From Ensifer adhaerens (lineage in GTDB: Bacteria; Pseudomonadota; Alphaproteobacteria; Rhizobiales; Rhizobiaceae), in assembly GCF_001270265.1 (NCBI RefSeq), contig NZ_LGAP01000007.1, forward strand, positions 1 to 64,000: a DNA stretch of 64,000 nt, written 5' to 3'. Positions 1 to 7,127 of the stretch are shown piece by piece. Both the position numbers and the translations under genes were made by a program. The first letter of the stretch is position 1, and every line of letters begins with the position of its first letter. The notes under the pieces are model-generated. The model did no database searches, had not been told where the DNA came from, and worked only from the letters and a program-made list of their open reading frames with translations.

Positions 1-119
1 GCTCGTTGTGACGCGTCAGCCATACCAACGCCAAAACCACGTCGTCCATTTTGCCTTCGTCGATCTCCATTCCGCCAGGTTACCACGCGCGATCGCACAA
101 GTCCTGCGGCCCTGCTCGG

Positions 120-230
120 ATGGATACGCCTCCCCTGGAGGCTCGTGAGATATTTGCAGAACGCGGCCCCTATAAGGTCGACCTTGATGCGGCGATGAAA
201 ACCCGCGCGCAGACGACCGCCAAGAAGTGA
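120..230 (+). other. Short reading frame at left edge, possibly the tail of a lost gene
   Basis: Bases 1-261 hold no recognisable gene. The only open stretch worth noting ends in TGA at 228-230 and could start at ATG 120, giving 36 residues ending in TAKK. No ribosome-binding site precedes the ATG and the frame is closed by a stop at 9-11. It may be the decayed 3' end of a gene or chance. Confidence 0.2.
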
Positions 231-261
231 GCGATCCTCTGCGACACGATACGAGAAAAGG

Positions 262-555
262 CTACTCCAAAACCTCGATGACAGTATGCGTATTCGGGTC
301 GATAATCACGCGCCGCTCGTTGACGATCGCGTAGCCATACTTGGGTTGATCCGGCACTGGATAGATCTTGACGGTTTCCGGTAGGGGCTCGCCGATCACG
401 ATTTCACGCTCGTAAGCCACAGAAGGGTTTTTCTGTTCAAGCACATAGGTCCTAACCTCGCCAGGAAGGACCACAGTCGTCGACGTGGTCTGTGCAAGGG
501 CAGACACAGCGATTGGCAAGGAAATTGCCAGCGCTGCCAGAGCGGTGTTGCGCAT
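262..555 (-). CDS. DUF1236 family secreted protein
   Basis: A 97-residue protein with an N-terminal signal peptide (about residues 1-20, hydrophobic run ending SALAQ). The mature part carries the pattern typical of DUF1236 proteins of rhizobia: an IGEPLP motif near the middle, then KYGYAIVN and an RRVIIDP segment close to the C-terminus. Molecular function is unknown; it probably acts in the periplasm. I chose ATG 555 over upstream in-frame starts because AAGGAG lies just before it and the signal peptide begins there. A GGAAC-N17-GTT element sits 32 bases upstream, so stress-sigma control is likely. The gene is transcribed away from the sigma-factor gene at 730. Confidence 0.8.
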   Translation of the reverse strand: MRNTALAALAISLPIAVSALAQTTSTTVVLPGEVRTYVLEQKNPSVAYEREIVIGEPLPETVKIYPVPDQPKYGYAIVNERRVIIDPNTHTVIEVLE

Positions 556-586
556 ATCACTTCTCCTTGTTTTCCATGACGCCTTA

Positions 587-611
587 AACCACGCGGAGCA
601 AATTTGGTTCC
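587..611 (-). promoter_or_regulatory. RpoE2/EcfG-type promoter of the DUF1236 gene
   Basis: On the minus strand GGAAC (611-607), a 17-base spacer and GTT (589-587) match the consensus of the alphaproteobacterial general-stress sigma factor. The GTT lies 32 bases upstream of the start at 555. Confidence 0.7.
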
Positions 612-658
612 TGTCGGAAGCGGATTTTGTTGAACATTGGTGATCTTTATGGGGGTGC

Positions 659-683
659 GGAACCAATGGACTACGCGGGCATT
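659..683 (+). promoter_or_regulatory. Loose RpoE2-type promoter candidate before the ECF sigma gene
   Basis: GGAAC at 659-663 is followed by 18 bases and TT at 682-683, fitting the looser GGAAC-N18/19-TT form but without the G of GTT. It is 47 bases upstream of the ATG at 730. If real, this sigma factor would belong to the stress cascade. Confidence 0.35.
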
Positions 684-729
684 TCGATCAGGATGAAAGT
701 GTTCACCAAGGTCCGAAAGGCAGCCCTTC

Positions 730-1254
730 ATGCGCTCCTCCCATTCGTTACGAGATCCGCGGTACGCCCCGATCGAGGCAGAGGTTGTAAATCTGATACC
801 GGCACTGCGCGCGTTTGCACGATCGTTTGCAACTTCCCAGTTTGAGGCCGACGACCTCGTTCAAGACACGCTGTTTCGTGCACTGCGCAGCCTCGACCGT
901 TTCGAACCGGGCACCAACTTGAAATCGTGGCTGTTCACGATCATGCACAACGCGTTCCGCACCCAGTACCGGATCCGCCAGCGCGAGCTGCCTGTCAGCG
1001 CCGACTATTTTTCAGAGCTGACGCTGCCGGTGGCGCCAACACAGGATTGGTGTGTGCTCAACACGCGATTGCGAACGGCACTGGAGTCGATCACGCCGGA
1101 GCATAGGGAGATCCTGATCATGATAGCTGGCTTCGGGTTGAGCTATCAGGAAGCCGCTGCCATCTGCCGATGCCCCGTCGGCACGATCAAAAGCAGGCTA
1201 AGTCGCGCGCGAGAAGAACTTGAACTTGAGATGCACGGCAATCCATTGAATTGA
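730..1254 (+). CDS. ECF (sigma-70 family group IV) RNA polymerase sigma factor
   Basis: A 174-residue protein with the two ECF domains. Region 2 (about residues 25-90) contains DDLVQDTLFRAL and the FEPGTNLKSWLFTIMHN stretch that contacts the -10 element. Region 4 (about 110-165) ends in the helix-turn-helix YQEAAAICRCPVGTIKSRL for -35 recognition. It would direct RNA polymerase to a specific promoter set. No anti-sigma factor or PhyR-like partner is adjacent, which is unusual for many ECF groups. The ATG at 730 has AAAGG about nine bases upstream. Many genes in this window carry EcfG-type promoters, so this could be an EcfG paralogue, but I cannot assign the ECF subgroup by eye. Confidence 0.88.
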   Translation: MRSSHSLRDPRYAPIEAEVVNLIPALRAFARSFATSQFEADDLVQDTLFRALRSLDRFEPGTNLKSWLFTIMHNAFRTQYRIRQRELPVSADYFSELTLPVAPTQDWCVLNTRLRTALESITPEHREILIMIAGFGLSYQEAAAICRCPVGTIKSRLSRAREELELEMHGNPLN

Positions 1255-1285
1255 GCTTCAGCGGCACCGGTCGCAGCGGGGCCGA

Positions 1286-1768
1286 TCACTCCGGGTGGTA
1301 ACCGTATTCGGCTTCGACGATCCGCAGCCCATTGAGATATTTCTCCGTCTCCACCCCTGCAACCAGCGCCTGCTTGAGATTGTCCAAGAGATCGGCATGC
1401 TTCACCGGAAGCGCGAGAGCGTTAGATGCAGCTCGCCTCACGAAGGCTGCCTCCGCCTCGGCTAGTCTTTTTGTCAGTGCCACGACGGCACTGACGATCT
1501 GGGCATCAAACCCACATTCCCGCAATCTTCCAGCCGACCAACCTGGGCCCTTCTCCAAAACATCGTGTAGATAGGCGACCACCTTTGCATCGATCCCATC
1601 CACAGCATTTGCAACGCGCTCACAGTGGGTAAAATAGGGCTTCCCCATCTTGTCAAACTGTCCAGCATGGGCTTCCGCAGCAACGTGCCTGGCAACAATC
1701 AGTGCCTCTTCTGCCGGCAACACCAAGCCTTGAGGCGAACAGTTCTCGTTGCCACGTGTCTCAATCAT
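1286..1768 (-). CDS. HD-domain protein resembling the hydrolase half of RelA/SpoT
   Basis: A 160-residue protein. After a short N-terminal segment it shows the layout of an HD phosphohydrolase: an ARHVAAEAHAGQ helix, GKPYFTHCERVA (first metal-binding His) and then AYLHDVLEKG (the HD pair) near residues 75-85. This resembles the (p)ppGpp hydrolase domain of bifunctional RelA/SpoT proteins; small stand-alone versions are often called GTP pyrophosphokinases. No synthetase domain is present, so synthesis is unlikely. The usual ED doublet after HD is replaced by EK, which leaves activity uncertain. The ATG at 1768 is preceded by AGGA; longer in-frame extension upstream runs through the CBS relic and is not credible. 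Confidence 0.65.
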   Translation of the reverse strand: MIETRGNENCSPQGLVLPAEEALIVARHVAAEAHAGQFDKMGKPYFTHCERVANAVDGIDAKVVAYLHDVLEKGPGWSAGRLRECGFDAQIVSAVVALTKRLAEAEAAFVRRAASNALALPVKHADLLDNLKQALVAGVETEKYLNGLRIVEAEYGYHPE

Positions 1769-1772
1769 CGAT

Positions 1773-1949
1773 TTATTCCTGGTTATGCGCCCCGCCCGGT
1801 GCCGTAACACCCTGCAATCCCGCGCCCGCAAGCGCCGGGTCATTGCGCGCCGCGTCAGCAAGGGAGACGACGCCCACCAGTCTTTTCTCGCGATTGAGGA
1901 CTGGAAGACGGCGGACCTGAATGTCGCCCATATTGCGGGCAACGTCGGA
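1773..1949 (-). pseudogene. C-terminal relic of a CBS-domain protein
   Basis: The minus-strand frame encodes about 58 residues that look like the last beta-alpha unit of a CBS domain (VRRLPVLNREKRLVGVVSLAD) followed by a tail ending GGAHNQE. The first CBS domain and the start are missing; homology stops near 1949, right where the promoter of the divergent small gene (1952-1976) begins. Full-length CBS-pair proteins are about 140 residues. I read this as a truncated gene, not a functional one. Confidence 0.6.
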
Positions 1950-1951
1950 TG

Positions 1952-1976
1952 GGAACCGATGCTGCAGTTTGAGGTT
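1952..1976 (+). promoter_or_regulatory. RpoE2/EcfG-type promoter of the small membrane gene at 2000
   Basis: GGAAC (1952-1956), 17 bases, GTT (1974-1976), 24 bases before the ATG at 2000. It begins within a few bases of the break point of the CBS relic. Confidence 0.65.
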
Positions 1977-1999
1977 TGGCATGGATCGCGAGGTCCGCT

Positions 2000-2215
2000 A
2001 TGCCGACGCTTGTTCGTTTCGTAATCCTGAACATTGGAATGGGCTTTTTGCTCGGGATGGCGACCGTCGGCGTGATTGTAATAATCGCTCCCGCTTCCCT
2101 TGGTCATGGTGAGGTCTTCGTACCTCTTGCTTTTGGACTTCAGGCCTATGCTTTCGGTGCCTCGTTCGGCCTCGGCGCCCTTGCGACCGCATTGATTTCG
2201 GGCGCCGAGAACTGA
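2000..2215 (+). CDS. Small membrane protein, two predicted transmembrane helices
   Basis: A 71-residue hydrophobic protein. The first helix covers about residues 6-30 (ILNIGMGFLLGMATVGVIVI) and the second about residues 38-66, rich in Ala and Gly. I do not recognise a named family, although small proteins with an N-terminal FVILNIGMGFLLG-like helix are frequent in rhizobia. The ATG at 2000 follows a GAGGT-like site and a GGAAC-N17-GTT promoter. The ORF could open at 1981, but that start would lie almost on the transcription start. Expected in the inner membrane, probably stress-induced. Function unknown. Confidence 0.6.
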   Translation: MPTLVRFVILNIGMGFLLGMATVGVIVIIAPASLGHGEVFVPLAFGLQAYAFGASFGLGALATALISGAEN

Positions 2216-2221
2216 CATCGT

Positions 2222-2485
2222 TCAACTGCGATCGACGAATTTATTGAAGCGGCTTTGTGCCCCGTCCGCAGTCTGCTCCTGATGTAGGAACAACAGCTTG
2301 TTGTGATCGAAGATGCGAAAGAACTCCTCCCAGGATATCGGTTCGAGCGTCTCGTTCGGTTCGCCGAAATCAATACGAAGAATGCCATCGTCCGACACGC
2401 CCTTGACGCGAGATGGACGCCCCCGGCGGGCTTCGACCCATTGTCGTATCCTGCCATGATCGGCGGTGGTTGAAGTGTCGCCCAT
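2222..2485 (-). CDS. Small conserved rhizobial stress-type protein
   Basis: An 87-residue soluble protein with conserved-looking blocks: RIRQWVEARRGRPSRVKG near the N-terminus, GILRIDFGEPNE in the middle and an aromatic segment ISWEEFFRIFDHNKLLFLHQ, then SRFNKFV at the end. Proteins of this form are common in alphaproteobacteria, often just called hypothetical. Function is unknown. A strong site (AAAGGAGGT) precedes the ATG at 2485 and a GGAAC-N17-GTT promoter lies 30 bases upstream. It converges with the membrane-protein gene ending at 2215. Confidence 0.75.
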   Translation of the reverse strand: MGDTSTTADHGRIRQWVEARRGRPSRVKGVSDDGILRIDFGEPNETLEPISWEEFFRIFDHNKLLFLHQEQTADGAQSRFNKFVDRS

Positions 2486-2514
2486 TTTTACCTCCTTTAG
2501 TGAAGAAGGGCTCT

Positions 2515-2539
2515 AACCGGCGTTAAATATATTTGTTCC
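2515..2539 (-). promoter_or_regulatory. RpoE2/EcfG-type promoter of the gene at 2485
   Basis: Minus strand GGAAC (2539-2535), 17-base AT-rich spacer, GTT (2517-2515), 30 bases from the start codon. Confidence 0.7.
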
Positions 2540-2672
2540 GCGCTGTCTCGAAATCGCAGTGGGACCCAACACCGGGCGATGAGGTCCTTAAGCAGCTCAT
2601 TTTTGTAGGCAATGGCGTTGACACTACCCGGACCGTAGAGCCGGATGAACAAAAGCCACGCGTTCTCTCAAG

Positions 2673-2777
2673 GTGCCAACACATATCAAGGAACCGGAAC
2701 CTGGCGAGTTGCCGGACGAAAGGCGGACACCCAACCCTGATGAGAAAGACGGGCGGCCGCTTCATATCCAATACTGA
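2673..2777 (+). CDS. Possible 34-residue peptide, Pro/Asp/Glu-rich
   Basis: A GTG-initiated frame with a very polar composition (KEPEPGELPDERRTPNPDE) that resembles short acidic peptides annotated in rhizobia. AAGG overlaps the GTG, so translation start is weakly supported. No function can be proposed and it could be chance. Confidence 0.3.
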   Translation: MPTHIKEPEPGELPDERRTPNPDEKDGRPLHIQY

Positions 2778-3220
2778 AAGGCATGCCACAGCTGATCGAA
2801 ACGGCGCACGTCTTGTCGCTGATGACGTCGGCAATGCGACGTCTATCTCCTGGTGCCAGTGGCCGCACCCGGTAACCCTCGATGGCAAAATGCCGTCCAT
2901 CAAGGCCAAGTGCTGGTGGCCGCCCGCTCGTCAGGCGATGCGCGCGTCGTCGCTTCCGGTTGTGAACTTGACTATATGGAAGTTGATGCGGCGCCGGCAC
3001 AAGGTGTCAGTACGCTGGATGAAAGCGCGTTTCGGGATGAAGAGCTCTATACGGTCATTGAAGTCGAGCACGCAAAAACCAGGACTGGTGCGCGGCCTGA
3101 TGGAAGGTGAGATATCGGTCGCGACGATCAAGCCGGTACAGATCTGAGGGGCGCCCTCAAAGCCTAGATCGGCTCGTGGACGGCGGGGCGGCCCGGACCG
3201 GGCTGGAGTCGGAGGAGCAG
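2778..3220. other. Stretch without a supported gene
   Basis: Several overlapping frames are open on both strands (for example 2853-3110 plus and 2931-3131 minus), but none has a convincing start site or a recognisable motif. It may be eroded coding sequence. Confidence 0.4.
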
Positions 3221-4474
3221 CTACTCGCCTGATGTCTCCGTCTCTGCCGGCGGCTCCCAGCCGAAGATACTGCGTCCACCCAGGGAGGCAGAACGCCTGA
3301 ATTCGCCGGCAACGATTTCCTTCAAATCAGGGCCGGTCACGTAATGTTCGAGGCGACGCGCCTGTTCATCAAGGCGTCGAAGCGCCTCGAGCTCTTCTGT
3401 GTGACCGAGTTTGCCCTTTGAAACGGCCGACTTCATGACCTTGAGTGTTTCGTCATAGATTTTCAGGGGGACAGGGAAAGGGTGGCGATCCTTGCCGCCG
3501 TGGGCCAGTGAAAACCGTGCGGGGTCGGAAAAACGGCATGGTGCCCCATGAACGACTTCAGCGACCATGGCCAGCGCCTCTACCGTTCGCGCGCCCACGC
3601 CCGGCGTTAGAAGCAGCTCCTGAAAATCCTTGGGCGCCCGCTCGGCAGCGGAGGCGAGCGTTGCATGCAGACGGCTCATGTTGACGTCCTTTTCCCGCAC
3701 GTCGTGATGAGCCGGCATGATCAGATGAGGGAGCGACAACTGATCAGGAATGTGTGCAAAGACAGGTTCTGCCCGCCGGACGGCGAGTGCTTCGCGAACA
3801 ATGCGATCGGGTCCCAATTTTGCAAGCAGATCGATCTGTCCCTCTCGCGATCTCTCTGCCCTTCGGTCGGCGAGATTGACAATGACACCTTGAGTGTTTC
3901 CTTCAATCGCCGCATGTGGGGAATCGAGAAAGCTCTCCAGGTTTTCCGACAGCCAGTGGTAGCGCCTGGCCTGTCGTTGATCGCCGTTCATGCCCTGCTG
4001 GACGACGACCCATTTTCCGTCGTCGGTGACGATGAAACCGTGCAGATAGAGATCAAAGCCATCCTGAACCGCGGCACTGTCGATCTTGGCAACGAGGCGG
4101 CTCACGAGCCGCTCCGCGTCAAGGCCAACTCGATCGCCGATGGCAAGGAGCTCCGACGGGGTCTTACGCGACTGCGCGCCGCGCCCACCGCAAACGTGGA
4201 TGCCAAGCTCTGCAGACCTCGGCAACAGTCCTCGCTTCAGTGCGCCGATGACGCTGGTTGTGATGCCGGAGGAGTGCCAGTCCATGCCCATGACTGCGCC
4301 GAAAGACTGAAACCAGAATGGGTGTGCCATTCTTCGAAGAAATTCGTCTCGACCATAGTGCAGGATGATGGCTTCGGTCATGACGCCCCCGAGCTTGGTC
4401 AGGCGATCGCCGAGCCACTTGGGCACGCGCCCGCCATGGAGAGGAAGATCAGCACTTCCCGAACGTTTTGCCAT
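3221..4474 (-). CDS. DUF763 domain-containing protein
   Basis: A 417-residue protein matching the DUF763 family along most of its length. It starts with a SADLPLHGGRVPKWL block (about residues 6-20), has FWFQSFGAVMGMDWHSSG near 55-70, a VCGGRG segment near 95, and a mid-protein VVQQGMN motif. A C-terminal region of about 150 residues is more variable and helical. The biochemical role is unknown; the family is widespread in archaea and bacteria and a nuclease or DNA-repair link has been suspected. It stands alone here, next to a LigD-like relic on the same strand. The ATG at 4474 gives the usual family N-terminus. Confidence 0.85.
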   Translation of the reverse strand: MAKRSGSADLPLHGGRVPKWLGDRLTKLGGVMTEAIILHYGRDEFLRRMAHPFWFQSFGAVMGMDWHSSGITTSVIGALKRGLLPRSAELGIHVCGGRGAQSRKTPSELLAIGDRVGLDAERLVSRLVAKIDSAAVQDGFDLYLHGFIVTDDGKWVVVQQGMNGDQRQARRYHWLSENLESFLDSPHAAIEGNTQGVIVNLADRRAERSREGQIDLLAKLGPDRIVREALAVRRAEPVFAHIPDQLSLPHLIMPAHHDVREKDVNMSRLHATLASAAERAPKDFQELLLTPGVGARTVEALAMVAEVVHGAPCRFSDPARFSLAHGGKDRHPFPVPLKIYDETLKVMKSAVSKGKLGHTEELEALRRLDEQARRLEHYVTGPDLKEIVAGEFRRSASLGGRSIFGWEPPAETETSGE

Positions 4475-4599
4475 GAGCTTATCCTATTGATCCACAATGG
4501 CGGATGGTGCGCTATAGCATTTGCGGCACGAGCCTGGAAGTTCGAGACCGGACGGTCGCTGGCTGGGTAAGGAGCTCGACTACCCTTTCGTTGGCCAAA

Positions 4600-4990
4600 A
4601 GGAGAAAGCGGAAAAACCCTGCTGTTCTCCATCCCCATCGCGTCCGCTTGGCACCGACCGGCGTTCTTGTCCTGAGCATGTCGAGCATCTTCTTGAGGGA
4701 GCTTGCGTCCTTTTCACTGAACCCGGTTCCGACCGAGCCGACGTAGGCTCAGTCGGCTCCGAGGGGAGGCGACGGCTTCAAGCGCGCCAGGCAGGGCTCG
4801 AGGCGTTCCGGCATGGGATCGAGCGGAAGATTGGGCTGCGCGGGTTCGCGGCGCCGGCGTGTCTGGGATTTAGCGACCTGATCCTTCAGAAGCAGCGGCT
4901 TGGCGCGCCTCGTCATTTGCGCGATCGGGTTTCGGCAGCGACCGACTTGCGCAACGCATCCATGATGTTGATGGGCGGATTCCATTTTCA
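4600..4990 (-). pseudogene. Relic of an ATP-dependent DNA ligase of the LigD type
   Basis: Read on the minus strand, three LigD-like fragments lie in order: MDALRKSVAAETR (about 4985-4940), an inter-domain linker ending LDPMPERLEPCLARLKPSPP (about 4845-4770) that normally leads into the adenylation domain, and YVGSVGTGFSEKD followed by LKKMLDMLRTRTP (about 4750-4650) from the oligonucleotide-binding domain. Between the last two, almost the entire adenylation domain is missing and an in-frame TGA (4751-4749) stands where a Trp codon is expected. The first fragment is in another frame. I infer an internally deleted, frameshifted non-homologous-end-joining ligase. Whether the phosphoesterase or polymerase domains survive nearby is not visible. 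Confidence 0.5.
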
Positions 4991-5042
4991 CATGCAACAG
5001 AGACAAATTGGCCCTGGTTTCAGGAGGATGCAAGTGGCCCGC

Positions 5043-5165
5043 TCTTTTGTGCAGTTGAGTTTGGACGAACGCCGCGTCTTTGCACGAACGCATGAGAAGC
5101 AGAGCAGCCAGGCAGCACAAGGACGAATCGCCCACCCGCTCGACAATCGGCCGTGATTGAGGTTC
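5043..5165 (+). pseudogene. Possible N-terminal relic of an IS30-family transposase
   Basis: The frame reads FVQLSLDERRVFAR, which resembles the HTH start of IS30-type transposases, and after a frameshift SPTRSTIGRD, which resembles their RSPSTIGRE recognition helix. No DDE domain follows and no terminal repeats were found, so this would be a tiny remnant. It directly precedes the VapBC operator. Confidence 0.3.
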
Positions 5166-5188
5166 TTCTCGCCCGAGCTGATGATTGT

Positions 5189-5247
5189 GTATATCCCATT
5201 GACATATCCCAGGGAAGAGCCAAAATGGATATGTCCGATGTATATCC
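5189..5247 (+). promoter_or_regulatory. Operator/promoter region of vapBC with inverted and direct repeats
   Basis: GACATATCC (5201-5209) and GGATATGTC (5227-5235) form a perfect 9-base inverted repeat with a 17-base spacer. GTATATCC occurs as a direct repeat at 5189-5196 and 5240-5247, flanking the pair. This layout directly upstream of an antitoxin gene suggests an autoregulatory site for the VapBC complex. Confidence 0.6.
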
Positions 5248-5262
5248 AAGAAGGTGTCGATC

Positions 5263-5493
5263 ATGGAACAGGGATCAGTGTTTCAAAGCAATCGGAGTCA
5301 AGCCGTAAGGCTCCCAAAGGCCGTAGCATTGCCAGACGATGTGAAGCGCGTCGATATTGTTGCGGTCGGCCGCACACGGATCATAACGCCTGCGGGCGAG
5401 GCTTGGGATAGCTGGTTCGATGGCGAAGCTGTAACAACCGACTTCATGATTGAGCGAGATCAGCCCGCTTTGCAGGAGCGCGACTCTCTATGA
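5263..5493 (+). CDS. vapB: VapB-type antitoxin
   Basis: A 76-residue protein with an N-terminal SpoVT/AbrB-like (swapped-hairpin) DNA-binding domain: QSNRSQAVRLPKAVALP is the classic VapB signature, followed by the strand pair VDIVAVGRTRIITPAG. The C-terminal part (about residues 45-76), with DSWFDGE, would wrap the toxin. It should neutralise VapC and repress the operon through the repeats just upstream. I chose ATG 5263 over GTG 5254 because AGAAGG sits eight bases before the ATG. The stop overlaps the vapC start (ATGA at 5490-5493), so the two are translationally coupled. Confidence 0.88.
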   Translation: MEQGSVFQSNRSQAVRLPKAVALPDDVKRVDIVAVGRTRIITPAGEAWDSWFDGEAVTTDFMIERDQPALQERDSL

Positions 5494-5903
5494 TGCTGAA
5501 ATACATGCTCGACACGAACATCTGCATTTTCACGGTGAAAAACCGGCCGCAGCAGGTACGTGACGCGTTTAACCGCCACAATGGTCAACTGTGCATCAGT
5601 TCGATCAGTTTGATGGAGCTGATCTATGGCGCAGAAAAGTCGGCTATGCCTGAAAAGAATCTATTTGTCGTAGAGGGCTTTGCCGCACGCCTTGAGGTGC
5701 TCAGCTACGACCAGGTGGCCGCAAGCCACACGGGACAGTTGCGCGCCGAGCTTGCTCGGGGCGGCACGCCGATTGGCCCATATGAACAGTTGATTGCCGG
5801 GCACGCGCGCTCCAGAGGCCTGATATTGGTAACAAACAACCGCCGTGAATTCGACCGCGTACCCGGTCTACGCGTTGAGGATTGGACCGTTTCGCCCGGG
5901 TGA
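5490..5903 (+). CDS. vapC: VapC-type toxin, PIN-domain ribonuclease
   Basis: A 137-residue PIN-domain protein of normal VapC length. The acidic residues that bind Mg are visible: the Asp in MLDTNIC (about residue 8), the Glu in SLMELIYG (about 43), and the C-terminal pair in TNNRREFDRVPGL. VapC toxins cut specific tRNAs or rRNA and halt translation; the target here cannot be predicted. It overlaps vapB by four bases. On a plasmid such a pair usually stabilises the replicon. Confidence 0.9.
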   Translation: MMLKYMLDTNICIFTVKNRPQQVRDAFNRHNGQLCISSISLMELIYGAEKSAMPEKNLFVVEGFAARLEVLSYDQVAASHTGQLRAELARGGTPIGPYEQLIAGHARSRGLILVTNNRREFDRVPGLRVEDWTVSPG

Positions 5904-6201
5904 GCCGGTTTCGGTCAAGGTTGCGGAATGCGCCGCAGCCAGGACGAACAGCGACTACGTCCGGGCGGGCAGGATTCTCGGCCCCCTATCTAGTTGCGAA
6001 CATGCTCGAGCGAACGGTCAGAGTGTGGTGATTGATCGGGCCGAACGATCGTCGCGGTGACAGCGCTACGGCGAATGGGCCCTGCCCTGCGAAATCTGAC
6101 CGACGATATTGACCGACTTGCCGCTCACTACGCGTCGACGCCGACAGCAGGTGCTCGGCGACCTTGAACGGCAAAGCCTTTCCAGGCGGCATCCTGTGGA
6201 G
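5904..6201. other. Intergenic stretch, nothing recognised
   Basis: Short frames only. No motif, terminator or RNA was identified between vapC and the promoter at 6202. Confidence 0.4.
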
Positions 6202-6226
6202 GGAACTTTACATTCAAATTAGTGTT
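6202..6226 (+). promoter_or_regulatory. RpoE2/EcfG-type promoter of the BON-domain gene
   Basis: GGAAC (6202-6206), 17 bases, GTT (6224-6226), 27 bases before the ATG at 6253. Confidence 0.7.
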
Positions 6227-6252
6227 TTCTGATTGAATGGAAGGACTTCACG

Positions 6253-6636
6253 ATGATCCTGATCGCACCCGATGGAGATAGACGATACGAACATGGCCGC
6301 GGGGCCGGCGCTGCGGGACTGCTGGCGTCAATTCGATGCGCTGTGAGTTCAGAAACGACTTTCAATACCGAGCGTCTCTGCTTCCGTACCTTGGGCAATA
6401 TGGTCGTGATAGAAGGGGTGCTGCCGGATACAGACGCCGCCCAAATCATTCGCCGAATAGCCAATGAGATCGCCGGAGAAGAGCATGTCATCGTGCGCGT
6501 AACTTGCATAAATCCGTTCGCTTCTTCCGAAACCCTAAAATCCATCCCTCATGCGCCTGTGACCCAAAGCATCACGAAGGGATCGGTCATGGAAAGAACG
6601 GCACCGCGCCAGGGTCGAGGCACCGGCAGTCCCTAG
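6253..6636 (+). CDS. BON-like domain protein
   Basis: A 127-residue protein. Residues 28-85 resemble a BON domain: an alpha helix, then LGNMVVIEGVLPDTDAAQIIRRIAN and a final VIVRV strand. BON domains bind phospholipids or surfaces and are common in stress-induced proteins. There is no signal peptide, so it is probably cytoplasmic or membrane-associated. The ATG at 6253 has AAGGA seven bases upstream. The last four bases overlap the end of the convergent gene at 6633. The C-terminal 40 residues are basic and unstructured. The family call rests on a single short pattern. Confidence 0.6.
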   Translation: MILIAPDGDRRYEHGRGAGAAGLLASIRCAVSSETTFNTERLCFRTLGNMVVIEGVLPDTDAAQIIRRIANEIAGEEHVIVRVTCINPFASSETLKSIPHAPVTQSITKGSVMERTAPRQGRGTGSP

Positions 6637-6947
6637 CGACGTCGGACGGACGCACCCCAAAGGTATCCTATGGCGCCGGCCGCGATCAAAACGGTAGCGA
6701 GGTGGTTCCTGATCCTGTTCTGCGTCGCTTCCAGAACGATGACCGCCTCGGTCACGGCCAAGCGGGACGTGCCGGCAATGATTGCGGCCAGCTCTGCGCG
6801 CAGGTGCGCAATATCGGTCCGCAGCGCCTCGAGTTGGGCCTGTCGAACCAGTGCGGCAGCGTCGCCTGGAGCCGTCTCCAGTACCTCGTCGACAGCCACG
6901 ACTTTTGCGACGTCGTCAGCGCTTTCGTTTCCGGTCTGATCCATCAT
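6633..6947 (-). CDS. ElaB/YqjD/DUF883-like membrane-anchored protein
   Basis: A 104-residue protein with a long N-terminal helical region (about residues 15-65, rich in Ala, Leu and Glu) and a single C-terminal hydrophobic helix containing VLIAAGAIGYLWG, followed by a basic RRR tail. That topology resembles ElaB/YqjD proteins, which tether to the inner membrane and can bind ribosomes in stationary phase. Homology is by architecture only. ATG 6947 has AGGAG six bases upstream; a second ATG follows immediately at 6944. A GGAAC-N17-GTT promoter is 35 bases upstream. Confidence 0.6.
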   Translation of the reverse strand: MMDQTGNESADDVAKVVAVDEVLETAPGDAAALVRQAQLEALRTDIAHLRAELAAIIAGTSRLAVTEAVIVLEATQNRIRNHLATVLIAAGAIGYLWGASVRRR

Positions 6948-6981
6948 GACTGTCTCCTCTGGCGTGAAGGCGATGCCACCC

Positions 6982-7006
6982 AACGGTAGAGACGGCGTGT
7001 TGTTCC
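6982..7006 (-). promoter_or_regulatory. RpoE2/EcfG-type promoter of the gene at 6947
   Basis: Minus strand GGAAC (7006-7002), 17 bases, GTT (6984-6982). Confidence 0.7.
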
Positions 7007-7071
7007 ATCGGAAAGGGCATGTCGCCCATTCACAAATGTCGACCACGTTGACGTGGCGCCAGCACCATGAG

Positions 7072-7096
7072 TGAACATGTGGCTTTCACACGCGTT
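7072..7096 (+). promoter_or_regulatory. Near-consensus RpoE2-type promoter before the gene at 7128
   Basis: TGAAC (7072-7076), 17 bases, GTT (7094-7096), 32 bases before the start. One -35 base differs from GGAAC, so it is a weaker candidate than its neighbours. Confidence 0.35.
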
Positions 7097-7127
7097 AGGA
7101 TAAGCAACTGCATTTACGGCGACGACG

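Noticed and set aside
2533-3147. A 204-residue plus-strand frame
   Set aside because: Starts inside the stress promoter of the opposite gene, has no ribosome site and its composition looks random.
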